Source: Gordius sp. MW1
Taxonomy: Eukaryota > Nematomorpha > Gordioida > Gordea > Gordiidae
Length of the DNA stretch: 64,000 nt
Direction: 5' to 3'
Assembly: GCA_964036665.1 (NCBI GenBank)
Contig: OZ038526.1
Span: forward strand, 28,024,001 to 28,088,000
Shown: positions 12,301-22,260 of the stretch, piece by piece
How the letters are laid out: every line of letters starts with the position of its first letter
Position numbering within the stretch: the stretch's first letter is position 1
Program-made: the position numbers and the translations under genes
The notes under the pieces: generated by a model
Database searches by the model: none
Told to the model about the DNA's origin: nothing
The model's input: only the letters and a program-made list of their open reading frames with translations

Positions 12301-13079
12301 TCCAAAATTATGGCAACATGTTAATAAATTATTTTTAAACGCAATAGTAGAGTAACCTTTATATTTTGCAAATTATCAATATAAACCTCCAAGATAATTG
12401 AGACAAGGTGTAGGATCTATAGTGTCATAGGATATGACAGAACCATCATACCCATAAGAGGCATGTTTGTTTTCATCCCCATTCAAATCTCCATTGGTTG
12501 GAGGTAAATGTCTTAACCAGGCAAATCTTTTTAAGGCAAGATAGCATGTTTCTTGAAGCTTATATATTAATATCACACTATATAAAATCACTGAACAATA
12601 TAAACATTCAGCTTTATATAATTTGGGGGTATGTTTTATGTTATATTAGTTTTACCTCTTTACATGAATGGCCCATATATGTTTGAAGAATTCTAATTAC
12701 TTCCTCATTTTCAATTCCTATTGCAGCTAAGGCTTCAGCTTTAATAAGTAAAAAAGAGTTAACCAGCCTTATAATTTAAAAATGTTAAAATGAAAGCATT
12801 ACCAGCTTCATGTCTGACAATAATTTCCTGATTCTCATCTTTTAATATTTTAATTAAGCCCTTTATAGCATATGGATCCTTCATTTGGCCTAAGCAATAA
12901 GCACATTCATGCTTCAACAATTCTGATCTTTCTGACCATATACATGAAAAAATTCCATCTATGCTCGCTCCTCCGCCCACATTACGTAAAGTAAAAACTG
13001 CACGAAATTTGTCAATTAAGGGAGTTGACTTATCTAAAAGGATGTTAAGAGCGGCTTGGCAAACTTTTACGTTTTCCAT
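9382..13079 (-). CDS. DOHH: Deoxyhypusine hydroxylase, six exons
   Basis: Exons (5' to 3'): 13079-12803, 12738-12656, 12558-12387, 11709-11578, 10967-10752, 9545-9382. All five introns are GT-AG and the phases join to 1,044 nt (347 codons plus TAA). The enzyme hydroxylates deoxyhypusine on eIF5A, the last step of hypusine formation in the cytosol. The protein is a HEAT-repeat scaffold with four His-Glu iron-binding pairs at H57-E58 ([12 protein letters not shown]), H90-E91 (IVRHEAAEAL), H241-E242 ([12 protein letters not shown]) and H274-E275 ([11 protein letters not shown]), each pair of motifs 33 residues apart. It is about 45 residues longer than the human enzyme (about 302 aa), with Asn/Asp/Ser-rich insertions near 141-165 and 224-237. 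No breaks seen. A LTR element lies 77 bp upstream of the ATG and a hAT MITE lies in the last intron. Confidence 0.96.
9795..10265. repeat. Inverted pair GAGCAGTCTAT inside the last DOHH intron
   Basis: The reverse complement of about 9790-9830 (ATGAGCAGTCTATGTAGTC) recurs at about 10230-10260 as ATGAGCAGTCTATCTAGTC. The two could be the ends of a MITE of about 470 bp. Between them, near 9990, lies ATTGCTATGCAATTTATGGG, the terminal hairpin sequence of the 38-48 kb repeat family. Target duplications were not identified. Confidence 0.45.
10477..10734. mobile_element. hAT MITE in DOHH intron 5
   Basis: Left end TAAAGCCCTGCACGGG, right end TTTTGCAGGGATCTA, inverted and similar to the TAGAGCCCTGCA hAT ends elsewhere in the window. 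Flanks GCTTAACC and CCTTAACG agree at six of eight positions, consistent with an aged 8-bp duplication. The GC-rich interior has CGGGCTAGG-type subterminal repeats. The right end is 17 bp from the splice donor of the preceding exon (10752). No coding capacity. Confidence 0.8.
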
Positions 13080-13155
13080 GCTTATTTTTATGCTATTATA
13101 AGGCCAATGTTACACGATCCAAATTTTAGAATTGAATAAGCCATCTGCGTCGATT

Positions 13156-14420
13156 TGTAGAAGATTAAAATTCTACTTTTTATTATTTATTATAACCCAA
13201 ACGTAAAGTGATTCAAGTGAATAAAATTTAGTTAAAACATCTTGTTTATATAGTAGCGAGGTGAGTGGTGAAATAATACGGTTAAGATATATGAATAGTG
13301 AGGGTTATGAATGCTCGAATAATAGAGGTTAAGTTGTTTGAATAGGTAACCAATGATCGAGTTTATATATTCAAATAATAAAGTTACGTTAATACTCGAA
13401 AAAGAAAGGTTACGTTTTTGCATAGGTAACTATAAAAATCCCCCCCCCCTATTTGCAAGGAGTGCTAAAAATGAAAGTTAAAATGGTTGGCCAATGTTTT
13501 GTGCACTAGTGTTTGCTGGTGTGGTGACCGAGGTGTGAGTGTTGATTGGGATTTGATGTACTGGCCAATTTATTAGTAGATTTGTCGGAGCAGACATATC
13601 TATTTTAGAAGCGCATTATTCCCTTAGTTCAATAGGTCAGTATTGTTTAGAACTTTGGTAGTAAGTGTTATTGCTTTGCCGAACGCCGTCCTTGCTCGTT
13701 GCAAGAGGTCATGTGATGTTGATTAATTTGAGATATGTTTTGTAGTTGGGCCATTGGCAGGGCAGTGGAACATTTTTACGTTCGGTAGTTGATGTTGTTG
13801 CTTGTGTAGAGGTGTAAATGGTAACATGGTTTTCTTCGTATTAACAATCAAATAAGTAGGTAGTTTGTATCTTTTCCAGCAGCCAAATGTTTCGAATTTA
13901 GCATTAAGGTCGAAAATGTTTGTTGCAGCTTGATTGTATGCCGTATTGAAAAGATAATGCCCTATATCTGAATTGTTTAATTTTAGCTTAGAAAAACCAA
14001 CCGCCATTACTCAAGGGACTGTTATGGGGAAGAAAAATGTCTTTCCCGAAAGTCGGGGTCAATGTGGACCTGGGTTATAAATTTTTAAGGGGAGGGAGAA
14101 AAAAAAACTCCGCTCCCCGATGCGGGGTCACCAATTTGTAGAAGATTAAATTTCTACTTTTTATTATTTATTATAACCCAAACGAAAAGTGATTCAAGTG
14201 AATAAAATTTAGTTAAAACATCTTGTTTATATAGTAGCGAGGCGAGTGGTGAAATAATAAGGTTAAGATATATGAATAGTGAGGGTTGTGAATGCTCGAA
14301 TAATAGAGGTTAAGTTGTATGAATAGAATAGGTAACCAATGATTGAGTTTATATATTCAAATAATAAAGTTACGTTAATACTCGAAAAAGAAAGGTTACG
14401 TTTATGCATAGGTAACTATA
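13156..14420 (-). mobile_element. Small LTR retrotransposon, internally deleted
   Basis: Two long direct repeats, 13156-13434 and 14137-14420, are nearly identical along about 280 bp. On the minus strand each starts TATAGTTACC and ends CTTCTACA. The unit is flanked by the 4-bp duplication GATT (13152-13155 and 14421-14424). After the upstream LTR (minus sense) comes TTGGTGACCCCGCATCGGGG, the common LTR-retrotransposon leader sequence; before the downstream LTR is a G-run polypurine tract. Only about 700 bp lie between the LTRs, so polymerase and integrase are absent. The similar LTRs imply a fairly recent insertion. It is in the same orientation as DOHH and ends 77 bp upstream of its start codon. 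Confidence 0.9.
13723..14007 (-). CDS. Unrecognised 94-aa ORF inside the LTR element
   Basis: ATG at 14007, about 130 bp after the upstream LTR, in the position of a gag start. The product begins MAVGFSKLKLNNSDIGHY and has no zinc knuckle or protease motif. It is probably the N-terminal remnant of the element's gag; this rests on position only. Confidence 0.5.
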   Translation of the reverse strand: MAVGFSKLKLNNSDIGHYLFNTAYNQAATNIFDLNAKFETFGCWKRYKLPTYLIVNTKKTMLPFTPLHKQQHQLPNVKMFHCPANGPTTKHISN

Positions 14421-14706
14421 GATTATTAACCAGTCCAAAAAATAACGAAGGGCTTATTTGTTTTTTTCCCTAATCAAAAACCTTTTGAGTTTGTAATAAT
14501 GATCATTGTATCATGGGAAACTTTTTAGCAAGCTTTTTTATACGCGAGGCTCAGGGGGTGGCAGGGACGGGCAGATCCCGAAACTCAAAGATTCTTCAAA
14601 AATTAATAATTATGACTAAAATTACTAAAAATTATCATTTTGTCTTCCCTAAATCATTTTTGCCCCCTTTAAATCCAAATAAAGCTACGCCCATTAGCTT
14701 ATTCAC
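14421..14706. other. Short spacer, nothing recognised
   Basis: Unique-looking sequence between the LTR element and the next MITE. A 67-codon frame starting at 14513 runs into the MITE and has no motif. Confidence 0.4.
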
Positions 14707-14877
14707 ATGGGCGTAGCCAGTTCTTGGATTAGAGGGGGGTGGGCGAAACGTATAAAAGTTCAATTAGGGGGGGGGGGTACATAAATTTTTTTAATTTTTA
14801 AGGGTTTTAGCATGAAATTTTTTTTCTCGTCATTTAGGGGGGGGGGCGGCCGCCCCTCCCCCCTGCCTACGCCCATG
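14707..14877. mobile_element. GGGCGTAGCCAG MITE with poly-G tracts
   Basis: Left end CATGGGCGTAGCCAG, right end CTGCCTACGCCCATG. Flanks CTTATTCA and CTTATTTT match at six of eight bases, suggesting hAT-type 8-bp duplication. G-runs near 14766 and 14837 and a C-run near 14858 lie just inside the ends. The family recurs at 62928-63102, with left ends at 39697, 46494 and 46694. Confidence 0.75.
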
Positions 14878-14904
14878 CTTATTTTTGTTAACTCATTAGA
14901 ATAT

Positions 14905-15040
14905 GAAAGCCTATTTAGTGTTTCGATCTCGTCTCGTCTCGGGAGCGATTATTAAAATCTCGATATCGTCTCGTCTTGACCTAGAAAAATCTCAATCTCG
15001 TTTCGTCTCGGCGAGAATTCTCGTCTCGTCTCGACTTTTA
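14905..15040. repeat. TCTCG repeat cluster, second copy
   Basis: Dense TCTCGTCTCGTCTCGGG and related motifs, similar to 6262-6400. Probably the subterminal part of an unidentified transposon family. Confidence 0.55.
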
Positions 15041-15221
15041 AAAATAATTATACCATATATATTTTTATCTGGCTCTTATAAATTATTATATAATATATAA
15101 ATTGGTCATAATAGAACCAATTTTTTATCTAAAACCCCAAAATACAAGCTAGATGAGTAACTTAAGGTAGGAAGCATTAATATAGGTGTTATATACTACT
15201 TGACTCGAAGGTATAAAGTTG

Positions 15222-17705
15222 CTATTTAATTTGCAATATTCATAAGTTTCATAAAATATCCTTTCCACCTTTCCATCACTTCATTCGGCTATAATAAGGT
15301 TTGACCCTTTTCGTTTTTGACTATTTTAGGAACTCTGATATCGCGACTTTCCTTCTTCCTTTTCTCGGCCAATTTGTACATAAACCTATCGCCCCCTTTA
15401 TGGTCCAGTTGTTTGCCATCTCGGTGTACGCGGCTTTCTTCGCTATTGCAACGGCCTTTTTGGCTGCACTCTTCCCTGCCTATACTCGTTCAAATCCTCC
15501 GACTCTTTTGATTTATGCCACCTTCTATAGAATTTTCTTTCGATGAAACTTAACCGATTGGTAACACAACCATAGTTCCCTATTCATAGCTTTGCCTCCT
15601 TTGATCTGTCCTAGGCGCCGAATCGCTGTTTCTTATATGGAGATATCTACCAATCATTACGTCCCCTTTCAACCCAAAAGTGAGGAGTTTTGATGATATT
15701 TATCGTTCGTCGACGTATGCTATAGCGTTTCGTCCTGAATTCGAGGTTCATAATCCCTTCTTCTTTCGGATTAAGATACATCACAAGTGGACGATCTTGC
15801 CTACCGATTTATTTTCCCGTTATTACTGTGCAATCTTTGATACTCCATAAGTCCTTTCGCCTTATGAGTAGATAGTCAATTTAACTAAAATGCTTCCCTT
15901 CTTTAACCGTCACAATATAATCTTCGCGTTTTTGAAAATAGATGCTTAAAATACATAAAGAAGTTTTTCCCTGTTCTTGTTTTTCAGACCATGCCCATAG
16001 CCTTCATGATTGCGTTCATACTAGAGCCCTGCAAAGTAACTTTTTTCAACCCGACCCGAAGGCATTTAAATTTTTTCAACCCTACCCGATCCGAATGCGT
16101 TTTAAATTTATCAACCCGACCCGACCCGAAAGCTTTTTAAAGTTTTCAACCCGAACCCGACTCGACCCGAAAGTAAAAAAAAAGTTAATACTGTAAAATT
16201 GATTTTAATGGATTTAAATGGCAACAAAATATTATATCCCAAAAATAGACAAAACGTTATATGTCTATCATTTCCGGGTCACATGCTAGAAAAGATAGGT
16301 TATATATATAAAATCAAATTAGTCTCTAATTAAAATTGCCTATAAATGGCCCATAGAGTATACTTTAAAGTAAATTGCGGCGCTCCTAAATGTGGTTATT
16401 TTAATTTTCTTCATAATATTAACGAACCCGCAATTTTTTCACATATAATATGCTTATATTCTAATTAAAATGAGTTTGTCTATATTATCAGGCAATTTTG
16501 ATTTTAAGGTCATTAACGGTTGTGATGAAAGGAGAAAATTTGATTATTATTTCAAAAACTCTTCTTTTTTAAATCATGTTTGTAAAATATGATAAATTAA
16601 TTATATTCTAGAAGTTAGGCGATAAAACAAGTTGAGACATTAATATTTTAAAAAGAAAAATGGGAATTAAGATAATCATAAGTTTTGTGATATCAATTAC
16701 ATGTTCATTATAATTTAGCATTTATCAAGATATTTTACTTTCTGAGTTTAAAAATGCTCCAAAATTTAGATATAACTTAAAAGAAATCAATTTAAATGAA
16801 TGTATGAGATAAATTCATACATTTCGATATTAATTATAAAATAGCATTAATTTAAAAGATATGTCTATTATTCAATAAAAAATTTAACGTTCAACCCGAC
16901 CTGGACCCGATTTTAAAATTTTTCAACCCGAACCCGACCCGAAAGTTTTTTAAAATTTTAAACCCGAACCCGGGCCGACCCTAAAGCATTTTAAGAACTT
17001 ACCTCGGGTCGGGTTTCGGGTCACCCGTGCAGGGCCCTAGTTCATACCCGAGGCGATCTTTCCCTAAGCGTGCCTCAATAATTGGCCCTTCTTCTTATCC
17101 TAATCCTTGTATTTTCTTTTCCAATGAATCAAAGAATATGTCTTCCTCGGATTCCATACACCCAATTTGGGGAGTCTACGCCCTAATAACGGTTAGGAGG
17201 CCACCTTGATCTGCAATCACCCATATAACTCATCTGAGTAACGTTTGACTCCCACCACATTGTCTTGATCGATTCGCTTAGAACGATACTGCCCCCATTT
17301 CTACGATTTTGTGACCCACTGTAAATTAGTTTGTATCCTTCTCCTAATTACTAAGCTTTAATTCCGTTCCACCTAGTCTCTTGTAGGCGGGCGATTTGTA
17401 CCTTTCATATTTTTAGCATTTGTGCGACCTCGGTGCTCTTTCCCGTCAACGTGCCCGAATTCCAACACGTTATTAGGATTCTTTCCACAACTAATTTCTT
17501 TAACCCCCGTCGTTGTGAGCCTGGCAAACACCCTTAAGTTTTTTCACATTGCACGGCTGGGGGTGCAGTGCGCGTCGTTTTCATAGGGTGCCCTAGCTTT
17601 CTGTTGTAGAGGTTTGTTTTAAACTATCATGATTTTGGAGTTGGTTTTTACAGCCGGTTTCCGACCTGACGCTAACCCTCGACTTTTGCACACGAACATA
17701 GAACC
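15222..17705 (-). pseudogene. RTE-like LINE relic (family A), 5' half, split by a hAT element
   Basis: Reverse complement of the 5' half of the element at 52657-54060, from the leader (GTCGGAAACCGGCTGTAAA, near 17660) through the endonuclease region to a point just before the RT. Interrupted at 16022-17039 by a hAT element with perfect target duplication. Frames are broken. Short open frames on the plus strand here are shadows. Confidence 0.85.
16022..17039. mobile_element. Full-length non-autonomous hAT element (TAGAGCCCTGCA family)
   Basis: Ends TAGAGCCCTGCA and TGCAGGGCCCTA form a 12-bp inverted repeat (one mismatch), flanked by perfect 8-bp duplications GTTCATAC at 16014-16021 and 17040-17047. 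Both ends carry arrays of AACCCGACCCGAAAG (reverse TTCGGGTCGGGTT), probable transposase-binding sites. The 1,018-bp interior is AT-rich with no ORF. The T at position 2 and A at position 7 of the duplication fit hAT preference. A second copy in opposite orientation is at 57342-58435. Confidence 0.93.
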
Positions 17706-18388
17706 GTCGTAGGTAGTGTTACTAATTATATTTTATCTAAATTTTTTAAATTTTCGAATGGAATGTGCTATTCAATAGGTTTTGAAATAATTTATCATTG
17801 AGTTTGCCTACTAATTAAGATCGAAATACAAATATTAGCCTGTATTCCAAACATTAATGGTGGCCAATATGATTAGTAATAACTAAAAAGGACATCAACA
17901 CTTTATCACGTTAATATTCTGCGTCATTTAGGGACACTTAAAAAACTTTTTATCATTTATAAATCTTTTGTAATGCAATTTTTTTTAAAATAATCAAAAT
18001 ATTTTAAGCTTTAAAGGAAATAAAATAATGAACTATTTATCAAATTTCTAAAAGTGTACATAAAGAGCGGTATCATATTACTCTGTGTAGGCGTTAACCC
18101 TGGCATAATAAGTTCCGGAAGCTTAGTGATGTAATGGGCGCTCCGAGGGGTCTGCTCGAGTGATATTGGTTGTGCATATGCCACACACATAAATAGTCTC
18201 CTTTTCATTTAAAGACTTTAAATGTGGGTGTGGCGCAAACAGAAAACTGCTATATTCATTTGCCATAGACCTCGTGCCATCATACATACACTTAGGGGGT
18301 GTTCACTAGATGTTATTGTTTACAACACGCGGGCTGCTATGCTCGCAGTCATGTATAAATAATCTAAGCTCACAAATGTAGCTAGAAT
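17706..18388. other. AT-rich stretch, nothing recognised
   Basis: No gene or repeat boundary recognised. A 65-codon open frame on the minus strand (18208-18011) has no motif. Confidence 0.5.
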
Positions 18389-18398
18389 ATAGGGCACA

Positions 18399-18648
18399 CT
18401 GGCGAGGGGGCTGTTTTCGGATTAGAACCCTCCCATGATTTTAAATTTATATAATTTTTATATTGTATATTTAATAAAAATAAATATTTATTTGGAACTT
18501 TTAGTATTTTACTATTTTTACGCTATTGTCACTTTAAACGTTTAGGGGGAAAAAACATTTTTATCCAAAAAAAAAGTTACAAAAAAAAATTGCACCTTGA
18601 AAGTTTTATACCCCCCCCCCCCTTGAGGAAATCCTAGTTACGCCTATT
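18399..18648. mobile_element. MITE-like insertion with 10-bp direct flanks
   Basis: ATAGGGCACA occurs immediately on both sides (18389-18398 and 18649-18658). The inserted 250 bp begins CTGGCGAGGGGGCTG and ends CCTTGAGG ... AGTTACGCCTATT, with poly-C and poly-A runs, resembling the GGCGTAG MITE group at 14707 and 21284. Confidence 0.65.
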
Positions 18649-18658
18649 ATAGGGCACA

Positions 18659-19480
18659 TGTGGCGGTGCTACAAAATTAACAGCGCACCTTATTGTAATT
18701 TTATCTAAGATTTAGGATCTTAAAGGAGGGAATCAGTTAAAAATGATCTTACACTAGGAAAGCCCATCCCACGCTAAACTCTTATAATGGCAATGGTACT
18801 AAGTCTGTTTACTCTTTTTAACAGTGCAGGTTTTAAATGACACGTTAAATAACATCACTAATAAAGCTTTCGAATAAGCATTGTCATTCGACACATCCTA
18901 CGATGTCGTTATGGTCTAATGCTCGATCTAAAGCTAATATACACAAATAGGATGAGTTATAATTTTCGCTTTTAAATTTTAAAAAGAACTTATTAATTTA
19001 AATCCTGCCAGTGGAATATGTTTGCTGTAAATTGATACACATTCCTTTTAAATCAGCTTTTTTCGGTTCCTAGGCTAAATCCCGAAAGCGCGTAATCCCG
19101 AATTTTAATGCTACACGGCGCCAATTAACCTATTATAAAAATATGCAATCATCTGATAAAGCTTTAACTAAATTTTTGGTTGAGAGAGCAAAACAAGATA
19201 ATAATGAAAATATAAATAAGCTTAGTTATTAAAGAAAATATGAAAACAAATTACGTTACTGTTTATTCAATAATCTTATTTATCGGCAATCACTCATTTT
19301 ATTCTTACCTTATTTTATTCCATTTTATTTTATCTGAATATTTCAATATATATTATCCGAATATTTAATTCATAAGATCCGCGTATTCGCGCGAAGAACA
19401 CTAGTAGGTACGCGAATAATAATACATATTGCGAGTTTTTACATATATCGTAAAATATCAACTGTGTCTTAAAGTACAAT
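18659..19480. other. Intergenic stretch, nothing recognised
   Basis: AT-rich, some CGCG-containing words near 19390. No gene or repeat seen. Confidence 0.45.
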
Positions 19481-19494
19481 GATCTTATTAATTC

Positions 19495-19690
19495 ACGCTT
19501 GATTTGCCAGCGCAGCTGGCACTAGCACGCGTATAACAAAGCGAGAGGGGAGACGAGAATGGTAGGCTGCGCAAAAGAAACTCGGCTGTGCGTGCCTGCG
19601 CATAGGAGACTTGGCTTAGGCTGCGCGCGCATGCACATAGGAGACTTGGCTGCGCATGATCCTGCGCATGCGCAACCACAACAATTATTT
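19495..19690. repeat. GC-rich CpG block with GCGCATAGGAGACTTGGCT repeats
   Basis: Unusually GC-rich for this window. GCATAGGAGACTTGGCT-like units occur at least three times, and the block ends with the perfect palindrome TGCGCATGCGCA (19663-19674), an NRF1-type site. It precedes the MULE transposase relic and could be that element's end or internal promoter; no matching inverted end was found. Confidence 0.6.
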
Positions 19691-19710
19691 AAATAGATAA
19701 AAATTATTTT

Positions 19711-20230
19711 TGGCAAGTTGATTTTGAGATGGCTTCCATTAAAGCCCTAAAAGCAATATTCCCTGACATTATAATTCAAGGTAAAAATAGAGTAAAATAG
19801 ATTCTTACTAGGTTGCTATTTCCATTTCTCCCGAGCAATAATTGGCAAAGCTAAGAAATTAGGCCTTGCTAAAGAATACATTAAAGACAAAAATATCCTA
19901 ACAGTTATTAAGAAATATGCAATACACTATAAGGAAAAAAGATGTGGATGTAGTTTATAACAAATATATGACTTCCTCAAAACATCTCAATAATGCCAAT
20001 TTGAAAAAAATTTAAGATATACTTAAAATGTTTGTATAATTTATGGCAAAAATATGAAGCTCCTGGTATGACTATTAATAACCATTTAGAAGGATTCCAT
20101 AATACCATGAATGAGTAAAGCAGCCACATCCAAATATATATAGTGTTTCCAAACTTTAAAAGAACACCAGAGAAATATGGAAACAAAAATTATACAAATT
20201 AACAATGGCAATATTTTATATAAGTTTAAA
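19711..20230 (+). pseudogene. MULE transposase fragment with a 31-bp intron-like gap
   Basis: Frame WQVDFEMASIKALKAIFPD continues to IIIQ at 19780, then resumes at 19812 with GCYFHFSRAIIGKAKKLGL. DFE followed by IxGCxFHF is the signature of the Mutator-like (MULE) transposase core. The 31 bases between (19781-19811) begin GT, end AG and restore phase exactly. The frame stops at 19941; further on MTINNHLEGFHNTMNE (about 20070-20115) matches the conserved NNxLEGxHN block holding the catalytic Glu. Both flanks of the core are missing or decayed. Confidence 0.85.
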
Positions 20231-20399
20231 GCTGGAAGCTAAAGTCCTGAGAATTAGGTGTTTAACATTACATTATAGAATAAATTATAGATTGTTGTGA
20301 ATTTAGTCCAATTGCATAGCAATTAAAACTTAATTAAGACTGTATTAATATGTTTGTAGATATTAAAAAATTTATAAGATTATATTTATATTTACTAGT

Positions 20400-20645
20400 A
20401 ATAATTTTCAAAAGGTTGATATACTAATATTATTAGCAAATTCCTGAATTTTATAGACAATTATTAACGCATCAAAACTTTCAAGGGATAAAAATCCCCA
20501 AAAAATTTCTTTTGGTGTGCCATTGGATTCAACAAAATCTACACAAACGCTAGGTTGTTCTGTGCATCTCGCATCTCTAATTTCATCTAAAATTATTAAG
20601 TAAAATTTTGATTCATATAATTCAAAATATTTTTAAGGTTCATTT
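20400..20645 (-). pseudogene. hAT (ZMYM/DUF4371-type) transposase fragment
   Basis: Minus frame reads DEIRDARCTEQPSVCVDFVE, then PKEIFWGFLSLESFDALI. This matches the DExxDxxxxEQLSVCVRYV...EEFLGF region of ZMYM1-like hAT transposases. The rest of the protein is not recognisable nearby, apart from unrelated AT-rich sequence. Confidence 0.75.
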
Positions 20646-20660
20646 AGCCGTTAAAGTTAT

Positions 20661-21283
20661 TAGTTAATTTCAATTTTTAAGTGGTGTAAAGGGGTGGGGG
20701 ATGGGGTTGTGCAAATATTTCTATAATATCATCAGGGGCAAAAATTTCTAGATACTCATTCTCGAACGAATTCTAATTTCACAATTAATTTTTTTATATT
20801 TTATGTTATAATTACGTCTTTTGAGGATCTAGCCCTAAAAAAGGCTTTTAAAGGTTCTCATTGTTTTCCTGATATAAATGCTGCCAATATTGCATATGTA
20901 AAATTAAAATTTGTTATATATATGGCCAAGATTTTTTGGGGTTGTGGCAATAAAATATTTTTAAAAAAACTTTGTTGTATAGTTTTTTTATTATTTGTAT
21001 TATTTTTTAAAATGTCAAAATTTCTTGTCAAAATCCCTGTTCCACTTTGTGTTGTTACAATTCATTTATACAAAAACTTATTATACCATGTAAAATTTTC
21101 TATATTGTTTCAACTACATTACTTTGTTACTTATGAATAAATTTTATTTATTTTATGCCCTAGAAACATGCGGGCTAAGACATACCAGTGTGATGTCATT
21201 AGAAAAAATACACAAAGTAGTAGGGGAATTTTAAGTTTGTCAAACGTTTATGAGGGAAAAGTTTTTCGTTTGCGTTTGACCCT
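20661..21283. other. AT-rich stretch, nothing recognised
   Basis: Poly-G words near 20690 and a 72-codon hydrophobic frame at 20922-21140 (Phe/Leu/Val-rich, AT-driven). No motif or conserved signal. Confidence 0.4.
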
Positions 21284-21440
21284 TGGTCGTATCCAGGTTT
21301 TAGATTAGGGGGGGGGGCAAAACATAATTTTTTTAATTTTTAGGGGTTTAGTAGTTAAGATTCTTTGTCCCCCCCCCCATGGCTTGACCAGCTCAACCCC
21401 CCCCCCCCTCCCCAAGGCAAAAAGGCTAGCTACGCCACTG
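21284..21440. mobile_element. MITE-like GGCGTAGC element with G- and C-tracts
   Basis: Right end GGCTAGCTACGCCACTG (reverse CAGTGGCGTAGCTAGCC) belongs to the group of short hAT-like ends seen at 30940-32745 (CAGGGGCGTAGATA). The left end near TTGGTCGTATCCAGG is weaker. Interior has a G-run at 21308 and C-runs at 21369 and 21400. Target duplication not seen. Confidence 0.55.
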
Positions 21441-21464
21441 GCAATATAATTAAGACTGCATTAA

Positions 21465-21770
21465 TACATTTGTTGATGTGAAAAATTTAATATCTGCAAT
21501 AAGACTATATTTATATTAGCTTGTGATTAAACAATATTGTTTATTAATTGCAGCCCTTTAAAAATTTGAGATAAATACTACCTAAAATATATTATTGAAT
21601 AAAATGTCGTATAAAATATTAAATTAAGATAAATTAACATAGATTAATATTTAATTTGTTTGTTGATATTGAAAAATTTACTATATGCAATAAGACTATA
21701 TTTATATTTGCTTGTAATTAAACATTATTGTTTATTAATTGCAGCTCTCCTAAAAAATTTGAGATAGATA
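21465..21770. repeat. Two direct copies of a ~115-bp AT-rich unit
   Basis: 21465-21575 and 21655-21770 share TTTGTTGAT, GCAATAAGACTATATTTATA, TTGTTTATTAATTGCAG and ATTTGAGATA in order. A third, more diverged start lies near 20350. No coding content. Confidence 0.75.
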
Positions 21771-21949
21771 CATGATTGTAAATACAAAAATATATTCCTT
21801 ATTTACTAAAAAATGTCAAATACTAAATGGTTTATTGTATAAATTTTAATTAATTAAATATGATTCATACATAAGAAAATTTGGAGTTGCACATAAATCT
21901 AGCTCTTGAATCCGTTGAAAGTAGGGATTTGATAAATAAAACTTTAAAA

Positions 21950-22260
21950 CTAAAAAACTTATGGAAATTTGAAAATTGTAGCAATGGCATAGACTAATAA
22001 AACCATAGACTGCCGAACAGCTGATAATTTTACAGCAAATATAGCAACCGCCATATTGTGGGAAATTATAACCAAACAATAGAATTCAGCAAATTTTATT
22101 GTTCTAATCTACTTATTTTTTTTTAATTTATGAATAAGCTATTAGTCTTATTTATTCTCTTCAATATTTTATCCTGGAGAAGTATAAATATATTTGTTAT
22201 TGAATTTTTGAATCTGGTGCATTTCGTAATGTGTGCATTTCGTAATAAGTAATACATATT
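21950..22260 (-). repeat. Dispersed repeat shared (inverted) with 28850-29010
   Basis: AATAAAACCATAGACTGCCG and AACAGCTGAT here are the reverse complement of the sequence at about 28972-29005, and GCATTTCGTAATGTGTGCAT near 22219 resembles the reverse of 28866-28895. The two copies are about 7 kb apart. Class unknown; no clear ends. Confidence 0.6.

Noticed and set aside
19663-19674. NRF1-type palindrome as promoter of a cellular gene
   Set aside because: The downstream reading frame is a MULE transposase relic, so a cellular promoter is not supported here.
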